From: Gammaproteobacteria bacterium
Lineage (GTDB): Bacteria; Pseudomonadota; Gammaproteobacteria; Ga0077536
Direction: 5' to 3'
Assembly (NCBI GenBank): GCA_020849475.1
Contig: JADLGE010000003.1
Location: forward strand, 46,755 to 110,754
Length of the DNA: 64,000 nt
The translations under genes and the position numbers were made by a program. Each line of letters begins with the position of its first letter. Within the stretch, counting starts at the first letter, position 1. This document shows, one piece after another, positions 25,153-33,982 of the stretch. A model generated the notes under the pieces. The model ran no database searches. It was not told the origin of the DNA and was given only the letters and a program-made list of their open reading frames with translations.

Positions 25153-27747
25153 TCAGGCCGCGGCACTTTCCGGCGGATTCAATTCCGCCGCTAACTGAAG
25201 CTTGGCAATCAGCCGCTCGACATCGGCGTCGGCCAGCTTGTTGCCGTGGCCGTCATGCACGAAGAACACGTCGATCGCCTTCTCGCCAAACGTTGAAATA
25301 TTCGCGCCGCGCAGATCAATGCCGGACTCGGCGATGGCGGCAGCGAGCGTCGCCAGCAGGCCCTTGCGATCGGCCGCCACCACTTCGATGGCGGTGACGG
25401 TCTTGGCCGCCGCTTCGAGACTCCGCACCTGCACCGGCAGCGCTTTCATCAAGACGTCGGGCTTGACCGGACGCTTGATGGCGGGCGGCTCCTCGCCGCC
25501 GAGCACCGCTTCCAGACGTTTACGCAGGCGGTCCATCTGATCGCGCTCGCTGACCGCCACGTCGTTGGCATCGGTAATATGAAATTCATCGAGGATGCGC
25601 CCGTCGCGCAACGCGTAGGCATGGGCGGTCAGGGCCTTGGTGTTGGCGTTGGCCAGCGCCGCGGTCAGATGGGAAAACAGCTTGGGCCGGTCGTGGCCCC
25701 AGGCCAGCACCTGCGTATAGCCCATCGACTCGTTCACTTCGAGATGGGCGCCGCTGTCACGCTCCAGCAAACGACACAGATCCAACAGACGCGCCGGCGG
25801 AAAATGCAGCATGAGGGAACTCGACACCGCCGCCAGTGAAGTGGCGATGGTGTCACGCTCGCCAGCGCTGCACAGACTGAGCACGCTGTCGCGCCGCGAC
25901 TGCAGGCGCTCGGCGTGGTCGGCCGGCAACACCTGGCCGGTGCGCAGATAGGCTTCGGCGGCGCGGAACAATTGCGAGAACAGTGTGCCCTTCCAATCGG
26001 TCCACACGCCGGGCCCGACCGCCGTGACATCGGCGACCGTCAGCAGGAACAGGTAGACCAGCCGCTCGTGGTCACCGACAAAGCGGCAGAAGTCAGCGAT
26101 CACGCCCACGTCGGACAGATCGTAGTGCTGCGCGGTCTTGGAAAAGCGCAGGTGATGCAGCACCAGCCACGCCACCAGCTCACCATCGTCGTGAGACAGG
26201 CCCAGGCGCCGGCAGAAACGCCGCGCGAGGTTCTCGCCTATTTCAGAATGATCGCCGCCGCGGCCCTTGGCGATGTCGTGATACAGGAGGCCGATGTACA
26301 ACAGCTCGGGGCGCTCCAGCGTCGGCGTCAGCTTCGACGCCAGCGGCATGGTGATGAACTGCCCTTCGCCGAGGCGGAAGTCACGCAGGATGTCGATGGC
26401 GCGAATGGTGTGAGCGTCGACCGTGTAGTGATGATAGCGATCGAACTGGCAATGGCCGGTGATGCGGCCGAAATCCGGGATCAGACGTCCCAGCACGCCG
26501 GTCTCGTGCATCTGGCGCAGCGCGGTGGCGACATTGCGCGGTGAACGCAGGATCGCCAGCAGCATGTCATTGGCGCGCGGCGATGCGCGCAACGCGGCGT
26601 CAACCAGGCGCGCATGCTTGCGCACCACGCGCAGCGCGCGACTGTTGAGATAGCGCCGCTCTTTTTGCGCCTCGACGAAAATACGGATGAGGTTGTGCGG
26701 GTCGGCGGCGAACGCGGCCACGTCATGCACGCCCACTTCGCTGCCATGCACTTCGATGCCGCCGTCGAGCTTGCGCCGACGACGCAGACGGCCGCCCGGA
26801 TGAATTTGCTCCTCGAAATGCAGCACGAAGATGTCGGCGAGATCGGCGATGGTGCGGACGTTGAGAAAGTAATTCTTCAGGAAGCGTTCGACCGCGCTCG
26901 AGCGTTCGCTGTCGCGATAGCGGAAGCGTGCCGCCAGCTCCGGCTGCAGGTCGAAGCGCAGCTTGTCGGTCTCGCGGCCGGTGGCGAGATGCAGGGCGCT
27001 GCGCACCCGCCACAGAAAATCACGGCTGCGCACGAAACCGTTGAATTCGTCTTCCGAGACCAGCCCCTGACCAATCAGCTCGCGCGCGGTCGGCACGCCG
27101 TACCAGGCCATCGACAGCCAGAAGATGGTGCTGACATCGCGCAGCGCGCCCTTGCCGTTCTTGAGCTCGGGCTCCATGCAGAACGCGGTGTCGCCCTGCG
27201 CGCGGCGGCGCTCGGCGCACTCATCAAGCTTCTGCGTGCAGAATTCGATGCGTTCGCGGCGGCTCCAGTGCTGCTGGCCGCTGCTCTTCAAGAGGTTCGC
27301 ATAGAGCGCGCCACTGCCGCTGACCATGCGCGACTCAAGCAGCGCGGTGCGCGCCTGGTGATTGTCGCGCGCGAACTTGCGCGCTTCCTTGACGGTGCGC
27401 ACCGCGTGGCCGAGGTGCGCGCCGCTGTCCCACACGGTCTGGCCAAAAAGCTTGATGGCGGCATTGACGCGCGTGTCATCGGCGTCCGGCACCAGGAACA
27501 ACAGATCCCAATCGGAATATGGACACAGTTCGGCGCGTCCATAGCCGCCGACCGCGACCACGTCGACGCCGGCGGCGACATCACCCGCCACGCGCTTCCA
27601 CAGATCGATGACCAGGTCGTCGACCGCGCCGCTGACGTATTTGACGATGGCGCGGCCGCCCTGTTGCGCGTCGATACGGTTGTCGGCCGCCGCCATGATG
27701 GCCAGCCGACGCGCTTTGGCGAACTCGCGGAGATCATTATCCGGCAC
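25153..27747 (-). CDS. glnD: [Protein-PII] uridylyltransferase / uridylyl-removing enzyme
   Basis: A full-length GlnD of 864 residues, the nitrogen-status sensor that uridylylates PII when glutamine is low and removes UMP when it is high. Domains in order: nucleotidyltransferase with GGYGRAELCPYSDWDLLFL (the two catalytic Asp in SDWD) near residue 68-86, a helical linker with METPELK-like MEPELKNGKGALRDV, an HD domain with LLYHDIAKGRGGDHSEIG, and two C-terminal ACT domains (LAWGHDRPKLFSHLTAAL and EVVAADRKGLLATLAAAI) that bind glutamine. The start is GTG 27747. The gene is divergent from the GlxA-type regulator. Neither glnB nor glnK is nearby. Confidence 0.96.
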   Translation of the reverse strand: MPDNDLREFAKARRLAIMAAADNRIDAQQGGRAIVKYVSGAVDDLVIDLWKRVAGDVAAGVDVVAVGGYGRAELCPYSDWDLLFLVPDADDTRVNAAIKLFGQTVWDSGAHLGHAVRTVKEARKFARDNHQARTALLESRMVSGSGALYANLLKSSGQQHWSRRERIEFCTQKLDECAERRRAQGDTAFCMEPELKNGKGALRDVSTIFWLSMAWYGVPTARELIGQGLVSEDEFNGFVRSRDFLWRVRSALHLATGRETDKLRFDLQPELAARFRYRDSERSSAVERFLKNYFLNVRTIADLADIFVLHFEEQIHPGGRLRRRRKLDGGIEVHGSEVGVHDVAAFAADPHNLIRIFVEAQKERRYLNSRALRVVRKHARLVDAALRASPRANDMLLAILRSPRNVATALRQMHETGVLGRLIPDFGRITGHCQFDRYHHYTVDAHTIRAIDILRDFRLGEGQFITMPLASKLTPTLERPELLYIGLLYHDIAKGRGGDHSEIGENLARRFCRRLGLSHDDGELVAWLVLHHLRFSKTAQHYDLSDVGVIADFCRFVGDHERLVYLFLLTVADVTAVGPGVWTDWKGTLFSQLFRAAEAYLRTGQVLPADHAERLQSRRDSVLSLCSAGERDTIATSLAAVSSSLMLHFPPARLLDLCRLLERDSGAHLEVNESMGYTQVLAWGHDRPKLFSHLTAALANANTKALTAHAYALRDGRILDEFHITDANDVAVSERDQMDRLRKRLEAVLGGEEPPAIKRPVKPDVLMKALPVQVRSLEAAAKTVTAIEVVAADRKGLLATLAAAIAESGIDLRGANISTFGEKAIDVFFVHDGHGNKLADADVERLIAKLQLAAELNPPESAAA

Positions 27748-27909
27748 TTATTCGGGCTCCATGGAACGGCCGCCCACCGGTGGCCAGGACAGGCGGAGCG
27801 TAACAATTCGAAGCGCGCGGCGAAAGGCGCGCAGGGCCATGCGCTCCATGGCAGAAATAGTGGGAATGAAGTCATTGCTGCCACCCCGTGCGAGCGCCAT
27901 CCTGTGGCC

Positions 27910-28944
27910 ATGAAAAAGCCGCCCCGCCCTGCTGCCACCGCGCGCGCATCGCGCGGTGCATTGGTCATGCTGGTGTTCCCGGACGCTGAAGTGCTCGACA
28001 TCGCCGGCCCGCTCGACATCCTGTGCGCGGCGGGCGTGCGTGCCGCGCAAGACCGGCAACGCGCGCTGCTGGTCTCCGAACACGGCGGCCTGATACGCAC
28101 CTACCCGAGCGGCATCTGTGTCGACAGCGAACCTTTGGCGAGCGCCGCGCGCACCGCCATCGACACCTTGCTGGTGCCGGGTGGCGTCGGCGTCGAACAG
28201 GCGCTCACACGGCCGGCCTTGTTGCGCTTCGTGCAACGCCAGGCGCAGCGCGCACGGCGCGTGGTGGCGATTTGCACCGGCAGCTTCGTGCTGGCCGCGG
28301 CCGGCCTGCTCGATGGCCGCCGCGCCGCCACGCACTGGGCCTACGGCGCGGATTTTCGCGCGCGCTTTCCAAGCGTCACGCTCGATGCCGAAGCGATCTT
28401 CGTCAACGACGGCAAGTACTACTGCTCGGCCGGCGTGACGGCCGGCATGGATCTCGCGCTGCACCTGGTCGAGCAGGACCATGGCAGCGCGCTGGCGCTC
28501 GAAATCGCGCGGCGCTGGTTGCTGTATGCCAAGCGGCCGGGTGGCCAGTCGCAGTTCAGCACCCTGTTGCCGCCGCGCGCGCCGTCGCGTGGCACGCTGG
28601 CCGAGCTGTGCGCGTGGCTGCCGGCGCATCTCGACGCCGATCTCAGCGTCAACGCGCTGGCCGCGCGCATGGCCTTGAGCCCACGTCATTTCGCGCGCGT
28701 GTTTCACAACGAACTCGGCGTCACGCCGGCGCGCTTCGTCGAAGGTCTGCGCATCGAAGCCGCGCGCCGTTACCTCGAACGCGGCGAGCATTCCATCGAC
28801 AGCGTGGCCGGCGCCTGCGGCCTCGGCGCCAGCGAACGCCTGCGGCGCGCCTTTCTGCGGCGGCTCGGCGTCAACCCACGTGATTACCGCACCCGTTTCG
28901 AATCACCGTCTCCCCACCCACCCGCATCGCGGAGCAAACACTGA
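27910..28944 (+). CDS. GlxA-family AraC-type regulator with DJ-1/PfpI domain
   Basis: A 344-residue transcription regulator. The N-terminal DJ-1/PfpI-like domain (residues ~18-200) contains LVMLVFPDAEVLDIAGPLDIL, LLVPGGVGVEQ and the nucleophile-elbow-like VAICTGSFVLAAAGLLDGRRAATHW. The C-terminal AraC DNA-binding domain contains LSVNALAARMALSPRHFARVFHNELGVTPARFV and a second helix-turn-helix in SIDSVAGACGLGASERLRRAF. GlxA-type proteins usually activate catabolic genes in response to a small nitrogen compound. The next gene begins inside its stop codon and encodes a second, stand-alone DJ-1 protein, which is the likely functional partner. The start ATG 27910 is one of several possible starts. 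Confidence 0.9.
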   Translation: MKKPPRPAATARASRGALVMLVFPDAEVLDIAGPLDILCAAGVRAAQDRQRALLVSEHGGLIRTYPSGICVDSEPLASAARTAIDTLLVPGGVGVEQALTRPALLRFVQRQAQRARRVVAICTGSFVLAAAGLLDGRRAATHWAYGADFRARFPSVTLDAEAIFVNDGKYYCSAGVTAGMDLALHLVEQDHGSALALEIARRWLLYAKRPGGQSQFSTLLPPRAPSRGTLAELCAWLPAHLDADLSVNALAARMALSPRHFARVFHNELGVTPARFVEGLRIEAARRYLERGEHSIDSVAGACGLGASERLRRAFLRRLGVNPRDYRTRFESPSPHPPASRSKH

Positions 28945-29627
28945 TGGACACACGTCTGAAGGTCGGCATCTTCCTGTTCGACGAGATGACCATGCTGGAC
29001 GGCTTCGGCCCTCTGCAGGTGTTTGCCCTCGTGCCGCAGTTTCACGCCTTCACATTCGCCGCCAGCACACGCCCGGTGTTAAGCGATTGCGGCGCACGGC
29101 TGACGCCCGATCATGATTTCGACAATTGTCCGCCACTCGACATCCTGGTGGTGCCGGGCGCCGGCGATGTGCTGGCGCCGATGCGTGACGCGCGCACGCA
29201 GGCTGCATTGCAGCGCCTGGCACAGGGCGCGCGCTACGTGACCTCGGTGTGCACCGGCGCCTTGATCATTGCCGAAGCGGGCTTGCTCAACGGCTATCGC
29301 GCCACCACCCATTGGGCCTGTCTGTCACACCTCGGCCGCTATCCATGCATCGAGGTCGAACACGCGCGCGTGGTGGTGGATCGCAATCGCATCACCGGCG
29401 GCGGTGTAACGGCGGGCATCGATTTCGCACTGACGGTGGTCGCCGAAGTGGCCGGCGCAGGACTTGCACAGACCATTGAACTGCTGCTCGAGTACAACCC
29501 CGCGCCACCTTTCGATTGCGGCTCGCCGACCCGCGCACCGGATGCCATCCGTGCGCAGGCCTTGGGATTGTTTCAGCCGCAGCTCGACAGGCTGAGCGCC
29601 CACCTCGATGCCCGCGCGCCAAATTGA
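28944..29627 (+). CDS. DJ-1/PfpI family protein (isonitrile hydratase-like)
   Basis: A 227-residue DJ-1/PfpI-fold protein. VGIFLFDEMTMLDGFGPLQVFAL at the N-terminus gives the conserved glutamate-region pattern, and TSVCTGALIIAEAGLLNGYRATTHWACL gives the nucleophile Cys at the strand-turn-helix elbow. The same segment lies in isonitrile hydratase (InhA) and in GlxA regulators. The GVTAGIDFALTVVAEVAG segment also fits that subfamily. The start overlaps the regulator's stop (TGATG), so the two are co-translated. Enzymatic hydration of an isonitrile is a family-based possibility only. Confidence 0.8.
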   Translation: MDTRLKVGIFLFDEMTMLDGFGPLQVFALVPQFHAFTFAASTRPVLSDCGARLTPDHDFDNCPPLDILVVPGAGDVLAPMRDARTQAALQRLAQGARYVTSVCTGALIIAEAGLLNGYRATTHWACLSHLGRYPCIEVEHARVVVDRNRITGGGVTAGIDFALTVVAEVAGAGLAQTIELLLEYNPAPPFDCGSPTRAPDAIRAQALGLFQPQLDRLSAHLDARAPN

Positions 29628-29653
29628 TCTGCGTATAAACGAGGAATGGAACC

Positions 29654-29962
29654 ATGCTGGAATTGCGCCCAAGCTGTGAACACTGCAAGCGCGCGCTGCC
29701 GCCCCATAGCGAAGACGCCATGATCTGCAGCTATGAATGCACGTTCTGTCGTGACTGCGTTGAATCGCTGTTGCGGAACGTATGCCCCAACTGCGGCGGC
29801 GGCTTCTGTGCGCGACCGATACGACCACGCCACGATCACAAGGGCGGCAACTATCTCGGCGCCGATCCGGCCAGCACGACCGTCAGGCATCGGCCGGTGG
29901 ATGTCGCCGCGCATCGCGTGTTCGCCGCGGCGCTCGCGGCGCTGCCACCGGCGCAGCGCTGA
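29654..29962 (+). CDS. DUF1272 zinc-ribbon-like protein
   Basis: A 102-residue protein of the DUF1272 family. The first 60 residues carry the diagnostic MLELRPSCEHCKRALPP and ICSYECTFCRDCVESLL, then CPNCGGGFCARPIRP. Several Cys-x2-Cys pairs suggest zinc binding, and the function is unknown. The ~40-residue tail is variable. GAGGAATGG just upstream supports ATG 29654. It lies 26 bases after the DJ-1 gene and is convergent with the next kinase. Confidence 0.85.
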   Translation: MLELRPSCEHCKRALPPHSEDAMICSYECTFCRDCVESLLRNVCPNCGGGFCARPIRPRHDHKGGNYLGADPASTTVRHRPVDVAAHRVFAAALAALPPAQR

Positions 29963-29980
29963 TTCGAGCAGCGCCGGCCG

Positions 29981-31138
29981 TCAGGCCGGAAACAGCAGTC
30001 GGATGACGGTGCCGGTGTCGACGCCGGTCTCGACCACGATGTGGCCGCCGAGGTCGTGCATGATGCCGTGCACGACCGACATGCCGAGCCCCGTGCCCTT
30101 GCCGACTTCCTTGGTGGTGTAGAAGGGTTCGAAGATCAAGGGCACGCGCGCGGCCGGCATGCCGCAGCCGTCATCGCGGACCGCCAGTTCGACGAACGTG
30201 CCCGCGAGGTTTTCACCGCAGTCACTGCAGCCTGCTTCCAGCACGCGCGGCGCGCGCAGACTCACGGACAAATGCCCGACATCACGCACTTCGCGTATCG
30301 CATCACGGGCGTTGATGGCGAGATTGATCAGCACCTGGTGCATGTCGGCCGGCGGGATCGGCAGCTCGGGAGTGTCTTCCAGATCCTGCGTGATATCCAA
30401 GGTGACGGGCAGCGCGGCGCGCAGCAGTTTGACGATTTCCTCGACCACCGCGCGCGTGGTGTGGGCGGCTTCGCCATCGATGCTGCGCGGACCGCGGCTG
30501 AAGATCTGCATCTTCTGCACGAGTTCGGCGGCGCGCTCGGCGCCCGCCACCACCTCCTGCACATAGCTGCGCACCTTGCTGTCGGCATCGAGCTGCTTGT
30601 TGGCCAGCGCCAGCTTGGCGTAGCCAAGGATGCCGGTCAGGATGTTGTTGAAGTCGTGCGCGATGCCGCCCGCCAACTGGCCGATGGCCTCCATCTTCTG
30701 GGCGCGCAGAAACTGCGCCTGCAGGCGTTGATGTTGCTGCTCGGCGTGCTTGCGCGCGTCGATGTCCCACATCACACCGTCCATGCACAGCGCTTGTCCG
30801 TCGGTGTCATAGCCGGCGTGCCCGCGCGAGACCAGCCAGTGAATGCTGCCGTCCGGCCACACTACACGGAACTCCAATTCACAGTCACCGTGGCGGGCGA
30901 TGGCCTGCTCGACCGCACTCGCGACCGCCGCGCGATCGTCGGCATGAATCATGCGGAACGACAGCGCGCGATCCAGGGCCTGCCCCGGCGCCAGGCCGAA
31001 CAGTTGCGCCGAGCGTTCAGAATACTGGGCGGTGTTGTCGACCAGGTTCCAGCGCCAGGTGCCGAGTCGCGCACCTTCAACGGCGAAGCGCAGCAGGTCA
31101 TCGCTCACGATCGTGCGCTCCCGTCGATACAAGACCAT
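29981..31138 (-). CDS. PAS-domain sensor histidine kinase with Cys-x2-Cys insert
   Basis: A soluble kinase of about 385 residues. An N-terminal PAS domain ([20 protein letters not shown]... to the PAC end) is followed by the HisKA H-box [20 protein letters not shown] and a HATPase_c domain with [12 protein letters not shown] (N-box), DDGCGMP (G1), [24 protein letters not shown] (F and G2 boxes). Between N and G1 lies a Cys-x2-Cys pair, [14 protein letters not shown], also present in the hybrid kinase at 36083. No partner regulator is adjacent. The start is uncertain: ATG 31138 was chosen, GTG 31108 is equally plausible, and an upstream start exists. Confidence 0.8.
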   Translation of the reverse strand: MVLYRRERTIVSDDLLRFAVEGARLGTWRWNLVDNTAQYSERSAQLFGLAPGQALDRALSFRMIHADDRAAVASAVEQAIARHGDCELEFRVVWPDGSIHWLVSRGHAGYDTDGQALCMDGVMWDIDARKHAEQQHQRLQAQFLRAQKMEAIGQLAGGIAHDFNNILTGILGYAKLALANKQLDADSKVRSYVQEVVAGAERAAELVQKMQIFSRGPRSIDGEAAHTTRAVVEEIVKLLRAALPVTLDITQDLEDTPELPIPPADMHQVLINLAINARDAIREVRDVGHLSVSLRAPRVLEAGCSDCGENLAGTFVELAVRDDGCGMPAARVPLIFEPFYTTKEVGKGTGLGMSVVHGIMHDLGGHIVVETGVDTGTVIRLLFPA

Positions 31139-31394
31139 GGACGCCCATGGGCGTCGCTGCCGTCGACGATGAGCGCTATCGGCCCCGACCAATTGATATT
31201 CGTAAGCGTGTGCATAACGTGCGGCCACTCCTGCCAGCTGCCGCCGGCATGCGCCGCGCGGACAGGTTTCGAGTCAGGTGAGATAGTCGCGTTTGCATGT
31301 CGCGGCGACGGACAGGCGCGCCGCACGGTTGAGGCGGCGCTTGCCAGAATTAAGCCTATCAGCGGCCGCAAGTCCAGAACTTGTAGCGTCAGCT

Positions 31395-31871
31395 TCAAGG
31401 GCGAGGCTTGGGTGAAGGCCGCGTGAGCGTGCCCATGGCATCGCGGCCACTGGTGCGCAATGGAAAGTCGGCGTGGTCGACTTTCAATTCGATGGTGTGG
31501 CCGTCCGGGTCGGGCACGTAGACGGAGGTGCCGAAGCCGGTCGCGCCGTAGAGCTCCACCGGGCCCCAATCAACGGGCACGTCATGGCTGGCCAGGTGGT
31601 CGAGCAGTTCGCCCATGTCGCCATCGAGCAGCACACACACATGGTCGATGCCGCGCGCGGCCTTGTCGGCGAGTGGGGCGCCAGCCGGCATCACCGCGAG
31701 GTCGATGAGATTGCGTCCGCAGCGCAACTGGTAAATGCCGAAGTCCTCGATGATGCGTTCGAGTTTCATGCCCAGCACCTCGCAATAGAAATGCAGCGTG
31801 CGTTCGATGTCGGTGACCCTGAGCACCACGTGATCGAGGCCGTGATAGCGGAAGGGAGGATTGGACGCCAT
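31395..31871 (-). CDS. VOC-family (glyoxalase/dioxygenase superfamily) protein
   Basis: A 158-residue vicinal oxygen chelate protein made of two beta-alpha-beta3 modules. Metal-ligand candidates are H14 in YHGLDHVVLRVTDIE, H in GIDHVCVLLDG at the start of the second module, and E in HTIELKVDH near the end. The pattern resembles glyoxalase I/fosfomycin-resistance-like or extradiol-dioxygenase-like proteins. A specific reaction cannot be named. It starts at ATG 31871. The 256 bases between it and the upstream end of the PAS kinase show no gene. Confidence 0.8.
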   Translation of the reverse strand: MASNPPFRYHGLDHVVLRVTDIERTLHFYCEVLGMKLERIIEDFGIYQLRCGRNLIDLAVMPAGAPLADKAARGIDHVCVLLDGDMGELLDHLASHDVPVDWGPVELYGATGFGTSVYVPDPDGHTIELKVDHADFPLRTSGRDAMGTLTRPSPKPRP

Positions 31872-31996
31872 GCTGGACCTCGTTGCTCGATGACAGAACC
31901 ATCACCCTACTGCGACGCCAACGCGGCGTCGAGCGGACTGCGCGGCGGCGCGTGGCCTCGGGCACAATGACGCCAGCCGTTCACGAGTCATCATCG

Positions 31997-32320
31997 ATGC
32001 CGCGCGTCGCTCTCATTGGTCTGGCCGAACTCGAGCCACCGTGCCTCAAACGCATCGCCATCGCGGGCCACGCGCCGGTGCTGCTGGTGGCGAGCCAGGG
32101 CCGTTATCACGTCATGGACGACACCTGCGGGCACGGCGCGGCGTCCTTGGCAGACGGCGAACTCGCTGGCGACGAGATTCTCTGCCCCCATCATCGCGGC
32201 GGCTTTGACATCCGTACCGGCGCCGCGACGAGGCCGCCCTGCGCGCAGGCGCAGCGCCGTTACGAGGTCACCGTCGAGGCCGGCGTGCTGTACATCGACA
32301 TCGGCGCCGGCGATAGCTGA
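31997..32320 (+). CDS. Rieske [2Fe-2S] ferredoxin-like protein
   Basis: A 107-residue single-domain Rieske protein. The cluster ligands are in DDTCGHGAASL (C-x-H) and ILCPHHRGGFD (C-x2-H), with normal spacing of about 17 residues. Such small proteins deliver electrons to ring-hydroxylating oxygenases or serve as stand-alone redox carriers. No oxygenase large subunit is adjacent, although the carotenoid oxygenase lies 1.7 kb away. ATG 31997 gives the expected N-terminus directly before the Rieske fold. It is divergent from the VOC gene and convergent with the amidase. Confidence 0.88.
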   Translation: MPRVALIGLAELEPPCLKRIAIAGHAPVLLVASQGRYHVMDDTCGHGAASLADGELAGDEILCPHHRGGFDIRTGAATRPPCAQAQRRYEVTVEAGVLYIDIGAGDS

Positions 32321-32344
32321 ATAAACCAATGGGCGAACGCGCCG

Positions 32345-33781
32345 TCAGCCACACACCGGCGGCTTGCGGCCGCGCCACGGCCGCGCCGATTCGACCTGCG
32401 CGGCGACGCGCAGCAACAGCGCTTCATCGGCGTCGCGCGCCACGAACTGCACACCGATAGGCAAGCCATCGCGCGACCAGCCCATCGGCACCGACATGGC
32501 CGGCGAGCCGGCAGCGTTGAACGGCGCGGTGTAGCAACAATCCGGCCCCATGCGCGTGTCGTCATAGGTTTCGACATCGAGATCCATGGCGTAATAGCCA
32601 TGCACGCGCGGCAGCATGGGGACGGTCGGCATGAGCCACAGGTCGAACGCCGCCATGCGCGTCAGAAATTCGCGGCAGGCAGCGCGCATGAATTCGATGT
32701 GATTGGAATGCTCGGTGGCGGTATGGCGGCGGCCTTTTTCGATCATGCTCCAGTACAGCGGGGCCATGTCATTGGTGGTGGCGGCGCGGCCGACGAGTGG
32801 CGCCATGGCATCGAAGAAGCAGGCGGTCTGCACCGCCACCAGCGCCGTGTAGGTTTTGTGCAGCGGCCAGAAATCATAGGGCACGGGCTGCGGTTGGATG
32901 TCGTGGCCGAGGCTCTCCAGCAAGCGGCCGGCCTCTTCCACCGCCTGGCGAATCTCGGCGTCGAGCGGCGTGCCGTGGGCCGGCGTATCGGTAACGATGG
33001 CGATGCGCAGCCGTCCGGGGTCGACCCCCACCTCGTCCAGGAACGGACGCGCCGGACGCGGCAGGCCATAGGGTTCGCCGGGCAATGCGCCGGCGGTCAC
33101 ATCGAGCAAGGCCGCACTGTCACGCACGCTCAGTGACACGCAGTGCAAGGTCGCGCCGCCGTACCAGAAGTCGACCACGCCCGGCGCCAGCGAGATGCGC
33201 CCGCGCGCCGGCTTCAATCCAAACAGGCCGCAGTTGGCAGCCGGCACGCGAATCGAGCCACCGCCGTCGGAGGCATCGGCCATCGGCAATACACGCGCCG
33301 CCACCGCGGCCGCCGAGCCGCCGCTGGAGCCGCCCGGTGTGCGTTCGAGATGCCAGGGACTGCGCGTGACGCCATGCAGACTCGATTCGGTGCTGAGCGC
33401 CCAGCCGTTTTCCGGTGAAGTGCTCTTGCCGAAGGGAATCATGCCGGCCGCTTTCATGCGCGTCATGAGTAGCGAGTCGCCGGGCGCGCGCAGGTCTTTG
33501 AGATACGGCAGGGTGTTGGTGAATGGCTGGCCGCCCCAGCTGCTGGCCAGCTCCTTGACCAGCCACGGCACGCCGGTCAGCGGACCGCGTGGCAGCTGCG
33601 GCGAATCGGCCGCTGCACGCGCCTCGTCGTAGGCCCGATGGGAAAGAAAATTCAGCGCCGGATTGACCGCCTCGGCACGCGCGATGGCCTCGTCCACCAC
33701 TTCCCGCGCCGACAGCTTGCCGGCGCGCACCAGCCCCGCCAGACCGACTGCATCGTATTGATCATATTCCGGCAAAGCCAC
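32345..33781 (-). CDS. Amidase signature family hydrolase (first of two)
   Basis: A 478-residue amidase-signature protein. The Ser-cisSer-Lys machinery is visible: Lys in GVPWLVKELASSW, the glycine/serine-rich TPGGSSGGSAAAVAARVLP, and the nucleophile Ser region DGGGSIRVPAANCGLFGLKP. It hydrolyses an amide to an acid and ammonia; the substrate is unknown. The start GTG 33781 has GGGGGA upstream, and longer in-frame starts run into repeat DNA. Two repeat families lie just upstream. Confidence 0.88.
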   Translation of the reverse strand: MALPEYDQYDAVGLAGLVRAGKLSAREVVDEAIARAEAVNPALNFLSHRAYDEARAAADSPQLPRGPLTGVPWLVKELASSWGGQPFTNTLPYLKDLRAPGDSLLMTRMKAAGMIPFGKSTSPENGWALSTESSLHGVTRSPWHLERTPGGSSGGSAAAVAARVLPMADASDGGGSIRVPAANCGLFGLKPARGRISLAPGVVDFWYGGATLHCVSLSVRDSAALLDVTAGALPGEPYGLPRPARPFLDEVGVDPGRLRIAIVTDTPAHGTPLDAEIRQAVEEAGRLLESLGHDIQPQPVPYDFWPLHKTYTALVAVQTACFFDAMAPLVGRAATTNDMAPLYWSMIEKGRRHTATEHSNHIEFMRAACREFLTRMAAFDLWLMPTVPMLPRVHGYYAMDLDVETYDDTRMGPDCCYTAPFNAAGSPAMSVPMGWSRDGLPIGVQFVARDADEALLLRVAAQVESARPWRGRKPPVCG

Positions 33782-33871
33782 GCGCAATCCCCCAGTGAAT
33801 TCTCGGCGGAGTATGGCGCTTTGCGCGGCGAAGGTGAGCCCACCGAATGGGGAAGGCGCCGGGTATTGTCG

Positions 33872-33982
33872 CTGCGAATTCATTCGCACATTCAACAGCG
33901 CCTTTGAATGTCAGACTGAAGTCTGACATTGGCAACGCTGGCACTGGGCAGCGGAACGAATGCGCGACTGAATTCGCGCCTA
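33872..33982. repeat. Composite of repeat families B, A, B
   Basis: Within 111 bases there is a family B unit CTGCGAATTCATTCGCACATT (33872-33892), a compact family A palindrome with arms AATGTCAGACT and AGTCTGACATT (33907-33930), and a second, diverged family B unit ending GAATTCGCGCCTA (33959-33982). The CTA at 33980-33982 is the stop codon TAG of the carotenoid oxygenase. The space 33782-33979 otherwise holds no gene. Confidence 0.85.

Noticed and set aside
26614..27909. Extension of the GlxA-type regulator upstream by 432 codons
   Set aside because: The extension is antisense to glnD and has low-complexity composition; the DJ-1 domain begins just after 27910.
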